64,000 nt of DNA from an uncultured Dehalococcoidia bacterium (GTDB taxonomy: Bacteria; Chloroflexota; Dehalococcoidia; Lucifugimonadales; UBA1123), in the NCBI GenBank assembly GCA_951812505.1, contig CATOSI010000003.1, forward strand, positions 744,001-808,000, written 5' to 3'. The translations under genes were made by a program, and so were the position numbers. Below, piece by piece: positions 1 to 7,390 of this stretch. The first letter of the stretch is position 1. Each line of letters opens with the position of its first letter. The notes below the pieces were generated by a model. The model was not told the origin of the DNA, searched no databases, and was given only the letters and a program-made list of their open reading frames with translations.

Positions 1-491
1 AAGTGGTGGTAGAATCTGGAACTGACAAGGGTTTGGGAAGCTGCGTTCTGGCGAGCGCATTGCTCCGTAATCAGCAGGAGGGATTTCCCGGAAGGCTTTA
101 CACAATAGATATTGACTCAAACGCGGGTTGGCTGATTGCCCACCCATGCAACCAGGTGGCGGAATTGATTTTCGATGACTCCCACGCTGCCCTGAATGGC
201 TTCAGTCTGCCAATAGACGTATTCATTCACGACAGTTTCCATGAATACAGCCACGAAGCGAAGGAGTATTCTCTGATCAAAGACAAGCTGGCTCCGAGCG
301 CAGTTATCATGTCAGATAACTCCCATGCGGGAACGGCGCTGATGGACTTCGCCGAGGCCAACGCCCTCGACTTTCACTTCTGGAGTGAACGCCCACAGAA
401 ACACTTCTATCCCGGAGGTGGGATTGGCCTGGCAGTTCCTCTCAAGACAGATGATCACGGCGCTCCCCGAAGAACGATCCGGGACACATGA
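1..491 (+). CDS. class I SAM-dependent methyltransferase, C-terminal part (5' truncated by window)
   Basis: The reading frame is open to the left edge and ends in TGA at 489-491. The visible 162 residues begin inside a glycine-rich SAM-binding loop (VVESGTDKGLGS), continue through an acidic strand end (TIDID) and contain HDSFHEYSHEAKEY followed by a hydrophobic strand and DNSH. This order matches the Methyltransf_24-like, cephalosporin-hydroxylase-like class I methyltransferases that often sit in glycan or lipid modification clusters. The GTG at position 3 lies inside motif I, so it is not the true start. The substrate cannot be read from the sequence, and the left neighbour is outside the window. 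A 319-bp mobile element begins 20 bp after the stop, so the insertion is in the 3' flank and does not break the gene. Confidence 0.6.
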   Translation, partial: VVVESGTDKGLGSCVLASALLRNQQEGFPGRLYTIDIDSNAGWLIAHPCNQVAELIFDDSHAALNGFSLPIDVFIHDSFHEYSHEAKEYSLIKDKLAPSAVIMSDNSHAGTALMDFAEANALDFHFWSERPQKHFYPGGGIGLAVPLKTDDHGAPRRTIRDT

Positions 492-511
492 GCCACCACC
501 GAGTGATAGCT

Positions 512-830
512 CAGGGCCTTTGCAAAGTCGTCCGCGCTTCCATTTCCACTTCACATCCATTCCGCCAATACGCTACAATATACTCATGAAGAACAAAGTT
601 TCTGGTGCTGGATACATAAACACAAATTTATGTTTTCGAAAATCGAAGCCTCGGAGATTTCAAAACACGCTAACGCAGGGCGACGCAGGGCAAACTCAGG
701 GCAAAATCGCCCCCTGTACATGCCTGTGACTTGCCTGTTCCCGCCCTGTACAATTATAAATCAGAATATATGAACCTCCGGATCCGCCAACTCGCCGGAA
801 CACATCTGACTCAACTTTGAAAAAGCCCTG
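512..830 (+). mobile_element. 319-bp MITE-like element, copy 1, with 9-bp target duplication
   Basis: The element starts CAGGGCCTTTGCAAAGTCG and ends with the reverse complement of CAGGGCTTTTTCAAAGTTG, so 16 of 19 terminal positions match. It is flanked by perfect direct repeats GTGATAGCT at 503-511 and 831-839. A second copy of exactly the same length lies inverted at 45811-46129 with a different 9-bp duplication; manual comparison gives about 30 mismatches over 319 positions. No transposase is encoded. The interior holds several CAGGGC repeats (about 676-746) and an imperfect hairpin around 610-640. This element fills most of the 415-base gap between the methyltransferase and the DUF3500 gene. 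Confidence 0.9.
731..760 (+). promoter_or_regulatory. possible outward promoter inside the 319-bp element
   Basis: TTGCCT (731-736) is followed after 18 bases by TATAAA (755-760), reading toward the DUF3500 gene whose ATG is at 907. The TATAAA is kept in the second copy of the element, but the -35-like hexamer is not. Support is pattern only. Confidence 0.25.
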
Positions 831-906
831 GTGATAGCTGCGTCTCAATTGCCGACCCATGTGATTCGTGCTATCCTCAGCCCATGAACACGAAGGAGGA
901 TTTTCG

Positions 907-1893
907 ATGACCACGGCACACAAGCATGCTTCCGCCGCCGGCATGACGAAGGCGGCCAAGAGGTTCGTGGAGAGCCTCAGCGGCGACCAGCGCGACAAGA
1001 CGATCTACGAGTATATGGACGGCGAGCGCATCTTCTGGTACTACCCTCCGGTCAACAGGCACGGCCTTCCGCTCAGGGACATGGACGACGATCAGCGGCA
1101 ACTCGCCTACTCGCTCATGGAGACCGGACTCACCGACAGGTCGTTCGACCAGGCCAAGTTGATCATCGAGCATGAGTCCGTACTAGGCCCGTTGGAAAAG
1201 GAAGCCGGTATAACTAGCTTCGTTCGTGACCCGGACCTCTACTACTGGACTGTGTTCGGCGATCCGGGCAGCGACAAGGAGCCGTGGGGCTGGCGAGTCG
1301 AGGGACATCACGTCTCCCTGAATTTCAGCCTGTGGGGTGACAAGTTCATCTCGATGACACCGTTCTTCTTTGGGTCCAATCCCGCCGAGGTCCGCAAGGG
1401 GCCGAAAAAGGGACTGCGAATTCTCGACCAGCGCGAAGACCTGGGCTACGAACTCATGAACAGCCTGGATAAGGGGCAGACAAGCAAGGCGACCATCTAC
1501 AGCGAAGCGCCGTATGACATTCTTACGTACAACGCATCCCGCGTGTCGCTTCCCCCTGAAGAGGGCCTGCCCGCGTCGAAGATGAATGACACCCAGAAGG
1601 ACATCCTCCGAAACCTGGTCAACGTCTATGTGAACCAGGTACGAACGGACATGGCACAGGAGAAGCTCCAGCGACTTGAGGACGAGGGCTTCGACGGCCT
1701 GCACTGGGCTTGGGGCGGCCCCTTGGAGCAAGGCAAGGAGCATTACTACCGGATCCACGGCGGCAACTTCGTTGTCGAGTTCGACAATCGGCAGAATGGC
1801 GCCAACCACATCCACTCGGTCTGGCGCGACGTCGAGAACGACTTCGCAAACGACGTACTGCGTGAGCACTTGCTGCTGTATCACGTTCTATAG
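907..1893 (+). CDS. DUF3500 family protein
   Basis: This 328-residue protein matches my knowledge of the DUF3500 family: a central block with EGHHVSLNFSL and FFGSNPAEVRKGP, and a C-terminal block with YYRIHGGNFVVEFDN followed by NGANHIHSVWRD. The biochemical role of the family is not established. The start is chosen at ATG 907 because AAGGAGGA at 892-899 is well spaced from it; an in-frame ATG at 868 lies upstream of that site and would add 13 residues of poor character. There is no clear signal peptide. The gene stands alone between the mobile element and a strong terminator shared with the convergent gene. The many His, Trp and Asp residues in the C-terminal block suggest a metal or substrate site, which is inference. 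Confidence 0.85.
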   Translation: MTTAHKHASAAGMTKAAKRFVESLSGDQRDKTIYEYMDGERIFWYYPPVNRHGLPLRDMDDDQRQLAYSLMETGLTDRSFDQAKLIIEHESVLGPLEKEAGITSFVRDPDLYYWTVFGDPGSDKEPWGWRVEGHHVSLNFSLWGDKFISMTPFFFGSNPAEVRKGPKKGLRILDQREDLGYELMNSLDKGQTSKATIYSEAPYDILTYNASRVSLPPEEGLPASKMNDTQKDILRNLVNVYVNQVRTDMAQEKLQRLEDEGFDGLHWAWGGPLEQGKEHYYRIHGGNFVVEFDNRQNGANHIHSVWRDVENDFANDVLREHLLLYHVL

Positions 1894-1921
1894 AACGCAC
1901 TGATAAAATCAGGTAGCGAAA

Positions 1922-1959
1922 CATGAAGAGGCCACCGAGCAATCGGTGGCCTCTTCATG
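1922..1959. terminator. bidirectional intrinsic terminator
   Basis: A perfect 17-bp stem (CATGAAGAGGCCACCGA, 1922-1938) pairs with 1943-1959 across a GCAA tetraloop. It lies between the ends of the convergent DUF3500 gene and the PLP-enzyme gene, 28 bp after one stop and 17 bp from the other. There is no long T-run, but the AAGAGG/CCTCTT arms give modest U-tracts either way. Confidence 0.8.
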
Positions 1960-1976
1960 TTCGAGGGAGGGCCTCG

Positions 1977-3158
1977 CTAAACGTATTCAAGCGCCTGTTC
2001 GAGGTCGGCGATTATGTCTTCCGCCGACTCGAGGCCACAGGACATTCGGATTAGCCCATCGGAGATGCCGGATTGGGCACGTTCGTCTTCAGACAGCGAA
2101 TGGTGCGAGGTCTTGGCAGGGTGGGATATGGTGGTGCGGGCTTCACCGAGACTGGGGGCGAATTTGATCATGTCGAGCGTGCGCACGAATTTCGACGCGG
2201 CAGCGCCGCCGCCATAAAGGTCGTAAGAGACCATACCCCCGAATCCTCCGGGCATTGTGGCTCTGGCAAGTTCGTGCTGTGGGTGACCGGGTAGGCCGGG
2301 GTAGTGGACTGCTCTTACCTTCGGATGGTCGGAGAGTAACGCGGCGACTCTCATCGCATTTCGGCAGGCCCGCTCTACCCTGAGTGGCAGCGTTCGTATG
2401 CCGCGGGCTATCAGCCAGGTTGCGAACGGGTCGGGCGTGTTGCCCCACACGCTGTTTGACTGCCGAATCTGCATGGCGATGTCTGATCTCGCGGTGGCAG
2501 CTCCACCGGTCACGTCCGAGTGTCCGCCCAGGCTCTTGGTAGCGCTGTGGATGACAACGTCCGCTCCCAACTCCATTGGCTTCAGCAAGATGGGTGTCGC
2601 GAGTGTGTTGTCAACGACGAGAAGTGTTCCACTCCTGTGGGCCATGTCCGATATTGCCCGTATGTCTGGCAGGCTGAGGAGCGGGTTGGTGATGGACTCG
2701 ATGAGCATCGCCTTCGGTCGGCTTCGGAGGGACCTCTCGACTGCGTGCAGGTTGCAAGCATCCACGAATTCAACATTGACTCCCAGGCGGGTCAGGTGTT
2801 GTCGCAGCAGGAGATTAGTGCCGCCGTAGAGCGCGTCCGCCGCTAATACGGTATCTCCCGATTCCACGAGCGCAAGCAGAGTGACGCCCACCGCGCCCAT
2901 GCCTGACGAGAATGCTACGGCGTCATCGGTGTCTTCGAGGTCGGCGACCACTCGCTCCAGGATAGAGACGTTCGGGTTGGCGTCGCGGGAGTATATGAAA
3001 CCGTCCTGCCGTCCTTCGTAAATGTCGTCCACCTGCTCGAGGCTTTCGATCTCGAAGACGGAGTTCTGGTAAATCGGCGCGGTCAGCGGTCTCGTCGCCG
3101 ATGGCATGTCCGAGCCCGCCGCGGCGCAAATCGAATCTATGGAGCGTGGAACGCGCAT
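1977..3158 (-). CDS. Cys/Met metabolism PLP-dependent enzyme (cystathionine gamma-synthase / gamma-lyase family)
   Basis: The 393-residue length is typical of the trans-sulfuration fold-type I enzymes. Visible family features are FIYSRDANPNVSILE (residues 54-68, the substrate/PLP loop), SSGMGAV (84-90), Tyr111 in LYGGTN, Asp183 in VVDNTLATP and the PLP-binding Lys208 in SATKSLGGHSDVTGG. The enzyme should form or cleave a C-S bond at the gamma position of cysteine, homocysteine or methionine derivatives; the sequence alone does not separate cystathionine gamma-synthase, cystathionine gamma-lyase and methionine gamma-lyase. It is the last gene of a leftward run rnhA-moaC-this gene, 36 bp after moaC. 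A weak AGGA precedes ATG 3158. Confidence 0.9.
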   Translation of the reverse strand: MRVPRSIDSICAAAGSDMPSATRPLTAPIYQNSVFEIESLEQVDDIYEGRQDGFIYSRDANPNVSILERVVADLEDTDDAVAFSSGMGAVGVTLLALVESGDTVLAADALYGGTNLLLRQHLTRLGVNVEFVDACNLHAVERSLRSRPKAMLIESITNPLLSLPDIRAISDMAHRSGTLLVVDNTLATPILLKPMELGADVVIHSATKSLGGHSDVTGGAATARSDIAMQIRQSNSVWGNTPDPFATWLIARGIRTLPLRVERACRNAMRVAALLSDHPKVRAVHYPGLPGHPQHELARATMPGGFGGMVSYDLYGGGAAASKFVRTLDMIKFAPSLGEARTTISHPAKTSHHSLSEDERAQSGISDGLIRMSCGLESAEDIIADLEQALEYV

Positions 3159-3194
3159 ATTGGGTCCTATGTGATGGGGATTTCGGCCAGGAGG

Positions 3195-3692
3195 CTAAAC
3201 GTCTTCCAGGAATATGTCACCGCTTTTGCCGCCGGTCTTCTGAGCCAGTCGGACGGCCTCTATGCGCATTGCTCGGTCCACGGCCTTGCACATATCGTAG
3301 ATCGTGAGCGCGGCCACGCTGACCGCAGTCAGCGCCTCCATTTCGACACCGGTCTTGCCCGTGGTGCGGGCGGTGGCGGTTATGTTGACCGCGCTGGCGT
3401 CGTCGTCGAGATCGAACTCCACGGCGACCTTGTTGAGCGGCAGCGGATGGCACAGCGGGATGAGCTGGGAGGTGTTCTTGGCGCCCATGATGCCCGCGAT
3501 TCGCGCGACGCCTAAAACGTCGCCCTTGTCGAATGCATTGTCGCGTATGAGCGCGAGGGTCTCGGGATGCATGACGACGCGACCTCTTGCAATTGCCTCG
3601 CGTCGGGTGTCGGGCTTGTCGCCGACGTCAACCATCTGGGCTTTGCCGCTCTGGTCAACGTGGGTGAGTTGGGATTCTATATTGTTGGTCAA
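3195..3692 (-). CDS. moaC: cyclic pyranopterin monophosphate synthase
   Basis: MoaC converts 3',8-cH2GTP, the MoaA product, to cyclic pyranopterin monophosphate in molybdenum cofactor synthesis. The protein shows the family order: [23 protein letters not shown] at the N-terminus, [19 protein letters not shown], the LIPLCHPL signature, [24 protein letters not shown], and the terminal [11 protein letters not shown] place the start at TTG 3692 (165 aa) because AAGGTGAG lies just upstream of it; a GTG at 3716 would add eight residues and begin 2 nt after rnhA. No other moa gene is visible. The gene fits the nearby molybdenum hydroxylase at 8.7 kb as a cofactor source, but is not linked to it in an operon. 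Confidence 0.95.
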   Translation of the reverse strand: MTNNIESQLTHVDQSGKAQMVDVGDKPDTRREAIARGRVVMHPETLALIRDNAFDKGDVLGVARIAGIMGAKNTSQLIPLCHPLPLNKVAVEFDLDDDASAVNITATARTTGKTGVEMEALTAVSVAALTIYDMCKAVDRAMRIEAVRLAQKTGGKSGDIFLEDV

Positions 3693-3718
3693 AAGTCTCA
3701 CCTTGTTCGCGGGCACAG

Positions 3719-4216
3719 TCAGATAAGTGCGTGTGCGCTGGGTGTTTCGTAGCCTTCGTCAATGGCGAGATCATCGGAGTTGGCGGCGGCGACCGCGAGG
3801 GCGTCCGCCCTCTCGTTGCCTTCGTTGCCCGCGTGTCCCTTGACCCAACGAAATTCTACGTCATGGATTTTCAGAAGGTTGAGGAGACGCTCCCAGAGGT
3901 CGGGGTTGACGGCCTTCTCCTTCTTGTTTCTGCGCCAGCCGTTGGCTTTCCAGCGTCTCGCCCAGCCCTTGTTCACGGCGTCAACAATATATCTCGAGTC
4001 GCTGAAAATGGTTACCTCGCAGGGAGCTTTCAGAGTCTCAAGACCGGATATGACGGCGAGGAGTTCCATGCGGTTGTTGGTCGTCTTGCGGAAGCCGCCG
4101 CTGAGCTCTTTGGCGTTGTCTCTGTAGTTGTCTCTGTATTGGAGTATCGCGCCGTAGCCGCCGGGACCGGGGTTCCCGGAACATGCGCCGTCTGTGTAGA
4201 TGGTTACTTTCTTCAA
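3719..4216 (-). CDS. rnhA: ribonuclease HI
   Basis: RNase HI cuts the RNA strand of RNA-DNA hybrids using two metal ions. All four acidic catalytic positions are present: Asp in [16 protein letters not shown], Glu in NRMELLAV, Asp in FSDSRYIVD, and Asp in NERADALA, with the conserved KGHAGN histidine loop. I choose TTG 4216 as the start (165 aa, [12 protein letters not shown]) because GGGAG lies 8 nt upstream; the ATG at 4252 gives 177 aa with an unconserved N-terminal tail. The handle region ([18 protein letters not shown]) is the basic protrusion typical of bacterial type 1 enzymes. It is the first gene of the rnhA-moaC-PLP enzyme run. Confidence 0.93.
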   Translation of the reverse strand: MKKVTIYTDGACSGNPGPGGYGAILQYRDNYRDNAKELSGGFRKTTNNRMELLAVISGLETLKAPCEVTIFSDSRYIVDAVNKGWARRWKANGWRRNKKEKAVNPDLWERLLNLLKIHDVEFRWVKGHAGNEGNERADALAVAAANSDDLAIDEGYETPSAHALI

Positions 4217-4404
4217 TGTGTCTCCCAGGTCACACTGGACCAGTGGCGTCATTGTACATCAGGACGAGATCCGTTGACCTGCCTAACTGTGGCACATAGA
4301 ATCCGAGAAGGCTGAGCCTTCACCCCTATTCTGACAGAATGGTTGCAGGCCGTCCTGGATCGTAGCTCTGACGTATTTCTTAAGATTCCATAGGGAGAAA
4401 CGAT

Positions 4405-5322
4405 ATGCCGGTAGATTTCGAGAAGCGGGACAAGGTCGCTTACATCACGCTCAATAATCCGGAGAAGGCGAATATTCTGGACAAACAGATTTCTGCGGAG
4501 ATAGCCGAAATATGGAAAGAGGTGTGGGACGACCGCGACATTCGAGTCGCCATACTGACCGCTGTCGGCGACCGGCATTTCTGCGCGGGGCATAATCTGG
4601 CGACGCGTCCGGATATAACGCCCGAAGAGCGGGAACGTATTCGCGCCGAGGGTGTGTTCTGGCCACTGGGCGGGACCGTGAACGGAGCGCGCATCGGAGC
4701 GGACGGCAGGCTCGGCGACCACTACCCGCAGATCTACAAGCCGGTGATCGGGGCGATAAACGGCTGGGCGGCGGGCGCGGGGTTCTACTTGATGCTGACC
4801 TCGACAGACATACGCATCGCGTCAGCCGAAAACGCCCGGTTCAAGTTCGCTTTGCTGAGCCAGGGATGGGTCGGCGGCGGACCGGGAGCGACGTACCTGA
4901 CCCGGCAGATAGCTCATGCGGACGCAATGCGTATTCTTCTAATGGACGAGCCATTCGACGCTGAGGAGGCGCTGCGAATAAACCTGATAAACGAGGTTGT
5001 GCCGCATGAAAAGCTAATGTCTCGCGCGGAGGAACTGGCGGCGCATATCGCGGGTCTGCCGCCGCTGGCGACGCGGATGATGAAGGAATTGGTCCTGCGG
5101 TTCGGGGACATCCCTGTTACGGAGGCGTGGCGTGTGCAGACGCTTATGAATGCGCTGCTGACGCAGTTCAGCGCGGATGGGGACGAAGGCCGCGCCGCCT
5201 TCCTGGAGAAGCGGGCGCCGGAGTTCACGGGCTCGATACGCATGAAGGGAGAGCCGTACCCTGAGGCATCGCCGGAGGAGCGCGAGCGGCTGGACGAGAT
5301 CAGGCGGGAGCTACTTGGTTAG
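4405..5322 (+). CDS. enoyl-CoA hydratase/isomerase family protein (crotonase)
   Basis: The 305-residue protein has the crotonase fold signatures: KVAYITLNNPEKANILD near the N-terminus, HFCAGHNLATRPD (first oxyanion-hole segment), PVIGAINGWAAGAGFYLMLTSTDIRIAS (second oxyanion-hole segment), and GPGATYLTRQIAHADAMRILLMDEPFDAEEA. Family members hydrate, isomerise or hydrolyse acyl-CoA thioesters; the exact reaction is not clear. Residues 80-110 form an insertion relative to short crotonases. GGGAGAAACG precedes ATG 4405. The gene is alone on its strand and its stop overlaps the end of the convergent DUF2442 gene by 4 bp. Confidence 0.9.
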   Translation: MPVDFEKRDKVAYITLNNPEKANILDKQISAEIAEIWKEVWDDRDIRVAILTAVGDRHFCAGHNLATRPDITPEERERIRAEGVFWPLGGTVNGARIGADGRLGDHYPQIYKPVIGAINGWAAGAGFYLMLTSTDIRIASAENARFKFALLSQGWVGGGPGATYLTRQIAHADAMRILLMDEPFDAEEALRINLINEVVPHEKLMSRAEELAAHIAGLPPLATRMMKELVLRFGDIPVTEAWRVQTLMNALLTQFSADGDEGRAAFLEKRAPEFTGSIRMKGEPYPEASPEERERLDEIRRELLG

Positions 5323-5630
5323 GCGGATGTCGTCAGACTCGGGTCCAACGACCAATTTCGCGCCATCTCGATCATGGCTTCCGAGCGCTTATCCCAGTCG
5401 TGAAGGACGGCAGGATCGAAGTCGGCTCCGTTAGGCCAGACCAAGGTGTGAACCTCCGGGTCTATGCAGACTTGGCTGAACAGTGCTTTGTCCCTAAGCG
5501 GGCCATATAGTTCGCCTCTCAACACCGGCAGGAAGTCAATATCCTGCTGTGTTTGATCGTCGAATTCGACTCGCAGGGTGTAAGGTGCAATCGCGTCGAA
5601 CGAAGTTACACGATGTATGGGATGCTCCAT
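5319..5630 (-). CDS. DUF2442 family protein
   Basis: A 103-residue protein with the DUF2442 pattern: an N-terminal beta hairpin (APYTLRVEFDDQTQQDIDFLP), PLRDKALFSQVCIDPEVHTLVWPNGADFDPAVLHDW. DUF2442 proteins are small and of unknown function and are often encoded beside DUF4160 proteins, as here: the upstream DUF4160 gene ends 10 bp before this start. An AAGGAAC ribosome site precedes ATG 5630. The pairing resembles a toxin-antitoxin layout, but no activity has been established that I know of. Confidence 0.88.
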   Translation of the reverse strand: MEHPIHRVTSFDAIAPYTLRVEFDDQTQQDIDFLPVLRGELYGPLRDKALFSQVCIDPEVHTLVWPNGADFDPAVLHDWDKRSEAMIEMARNWSLDPSLTTSA

Positions 5631-5640
5631 GTTCAGTTCC

Positions 5641-5910
5641 TTATATCAGTGGTTGTATCCTGCTAATTGTTCGACCAGATTGCAGTAATTTCCAATTTGT
5701 TATCAACTCGTTCTGGTGCAAGGTACTCCAAGCAAGAACAAGCCTGTGCTGACGGCGTGGCAGCCTACCTGCAATCAATTCTATTTCGTCAACCGCATAG
5801 GCGCCAGATGCATTTTGATAGTAAGCGTGTAGATGCGGGCGATGGTGTGGCCCACCCGTTTCTGGATACATACGTATGATAATTCCGAAGAATCGCGCAA
5901 TCTCAGGCAT
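5641..5910 (-). CDS. DUF4160 family protein
   Basis: An 89-residue protein with the DUF4160 pattern: MPEIARFFGIIIRMYPE, then HHRPHLHAYYQN, a central GRLPRRQHRLVLAWSTLHQNELITNWKLLQSG and a short basic/hydrophobic end. The PHLHA segment and the LPRR helix are the hallmarks. It is encoded just downstream of the agmatinase gene (20-bp gap) and just upstream of the DUF2442 gene, so the three may be one transcript. Function unknown; a toxin-antitoxin-like or accessory role is conjecture from pairing only. Confidence 0.88.
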   Translation of the reverse strand: MPEIARFFGIIIRMYPETGGPHHRPHLHAYYQNASGAYAVDEIELIAGRLPRRQHRLVLAWSTLHQNELITNWKLLQSGRTISRIQPLI

Positions 5911-5930
5911 GATCTGACCGTGTCAGACGC

Positions 5931-6887
5931 CTATTCATCGGACGGCGGAAATATCTCCGTCAGGAAGTCTATGATGAGGCGGGAGGCGGTCATGGAGGTT
6001 ATGTCAGCGTGGTCGTATGGCGGGGCGACTTCAACCATGTCGAATGCGACGACCTTGTGGTTCCGCGCGAGGTGCACGAGAGAGTCTCGCAGTTCCTCGT
6101 AGAGCAGGCCCCAGACCTCGGGTGTTCCCGTGCCGGGAGCGTGTGCGGGGTCGAGGACGTCAATGTCGATAGTCACGTACAGGTTTTCAGACGACGGAAC
6201 TTCGGCCATTGCCGCCTCAGCACCCAGTTCCTTGAATCTGCGGGTGGTCATGACAAGATTACCGTCCGCTATGGCCTCGTCATAGACCTTGCGGCTCTCC
6301 TTGCGTATGCCGATGGAGCTGATGTTGCGGACGAATGGCAGTTCGCGGCAGCGTCGGATCGGGCTGCCGTGGGTGTAGAGTACCCCCTGCGTCTCGTGGG
6401 AGTAGTCCATGTGCGCATCGAAGTGGACTATGTCCAGAGGTTCGTGCGCTCCGAGTCCACGAACTACAGGAAAAGTAATGGCGTGGTCGCCGCCCACGAC
6501 TACCGGCATGGAATCCTTGGAGACTATCTTCTCCACGACGTTGGTCAACTTCTGGAAGTTGTCCAGGATGTCCGATGGGACGACTGTAATGTTGCCGCAG
6601 TCGGCCATCGTGACTCCTGCCAATAGCTCAGTCCCTCTGTCGGAGTCAAAGTAGCCCGCGGCTTCCTGGTCGAACTGCATACCCCCATACCCGACGTACG
6701 AATAGCCTCTCGCATCCCGAACGGCATCTGGGCCGAACCTCGCGCCCGGCCTGCCGAACGTGCCCTGGTCGAACGGCATTCCGACGAATGCGACTCGCGC
6801 GTCGAGCTCATCAAGATTTTCGAGCCGCGGGCAGCTGTAGAAGGTCCTAGGATTTGCCCGGATGTCAGGCCAGCGTTCTTCGGTCAT
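5931..6887 (-). CDS. speB: agmatinase / ureohydrolase family protein
   Basis: Ureohydrolases use two Mn2+ ions to split guanidino compounds into urea and an amine. The metal-ligand motifs are all present: GGDHAITFP (residues 132-140), DAHMDYSHE (157-165), and DIDVLDPAHAPGTGTPE (241-257), with THGSP after the second motif. At 318 residues it is of normal agmatinase size. The substrate could be agmatine, arginine, guanidinobutyrate or another guanidine; the longer N-terminus and the lack of arginase-specific context favour the agmatinase group. A GAGGTG ribosome site lies upstream of ATG 6887. The gene follows the VOC gene by 23 bp and precedes DUF4160 by 20 bp, suggesting one leftward transcript. 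Confidence 0.88.
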   Translation of the reverse strand: MTEERWPDIRANPRTFYSCPRLENLDELDARVAFVGMPFDQGTFGRPGARFGPDAVRDARGYSYVGYGGMQFDQEAAGYFDSDRGTELLAGVTMADCGNITVVPSDILDNFQKLTNVVEKIVSKDSMPVVVGGDHAITFPVVRGLGAHEPLDIVHFDAHMDYSHETQGVLYTHGSPIRRCRELPFVRNISSIGIRKESRKVYDEAIADGNLVMTTRRFKELGAEAAMAEVPSSENLYVTIDIDVLDPAHAPGTGTPEVWGLLYEELRDSLVHLARNHKVVAFDMVEVAPPYDHADITSMTASRLIIDFLTEIFPPSDE

Positions 6888-6910
6888 GGGAGCACCTCAG
6901 ACTCTTTATT

Positions 6911-7306
6911 CTAGACCAGTATGGGGAAGCCGGACTTGGTGCAAATCTCTATCCGGTTGCCCTCGGTGTCCTCGATGAAGAAGACGCGCTGGCCGTCGTG
7001 CCTGGTGGTGATGTCCGTGGTCTCGACGTTGTGAGCGTGCATATGCTTCTGCGCCTCGTCGATGTCCTCGACCTCGAACGCGCCGTGGTGGGACGGCTCG
7101 GAGGGCGCGTCCTCATTCTCTATCAGGTGGACCATCGTGCCGCTAGGAAGCTGGAGCCAGACGATGTGGTCCGAGTCCACCTGGCTCGGTATCTCTTCGA
7201 CTCCAAGTACGTCCACCCAGAATCTGGTGGCGCGTTCCTTGTCCTTGACGCAGTAAGTGAGATGGTTGACTCGCCTCAGCCTGATTGTTCCGGTCATTCC
7301 TGCCAT
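6911..7306 (-). CDS. VOC superfamily protein (glyoxalase / extradiol dioxygenase fold)
   Basis: The 131-residue protein has two beta-alpha-beta-beta-beta modules. The first begins RRVNHLTYCVKDKERATRFWVDVLGV with a likely metal-ligand His in NHLTY; the second contains HHGAFEVEDIDEAQKHMHAHNV and ends VFFIEDTEGNRIEICTK, where the Glu of NRIEI is the usual last ligand. Such proteins include glyoxalase I, methylmalonyl-CoA epimerase, ring-cleaving dioxygenases and fosfomycin or bleomycin resistance proteins, and the sequence does not decide between them. A good GGGAGGG site precedes ATG 7306. It lies in a leftward run between an oxidoreductase and the agmatinase. Confidence 0.88.
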   Translation of the reverse strand: MAGMTGTIRLRRVNHLTYCVKDKERATRFWVDVLGVEEIPSQVDSDHIVWLQLPSGTMVHLIENEDAPSEPSHHGAFEVEDIDEAQKHMHAHNVETTDITTRHDGQRVFFIEDTEGNRIEICTKSGFPILV

Positions 7307-7390
7307 GTTCGAACCCTCCCTTGTTCAAATCATTGAATCGCGCGACCATGATAACAGGAATTGTCCTGCGCCGAAATCCGGGCCCGAACA

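Noticed and set aside
534-729. A 69-codon open frame inside both copies of the 319-bp element (also at 45912-46121)
   Set aside because: The frame and stop are kept in both copies, but most base differences change the amino acid and copy 1 has no start codon at the matching place, so it does not look like protein-coding selection.
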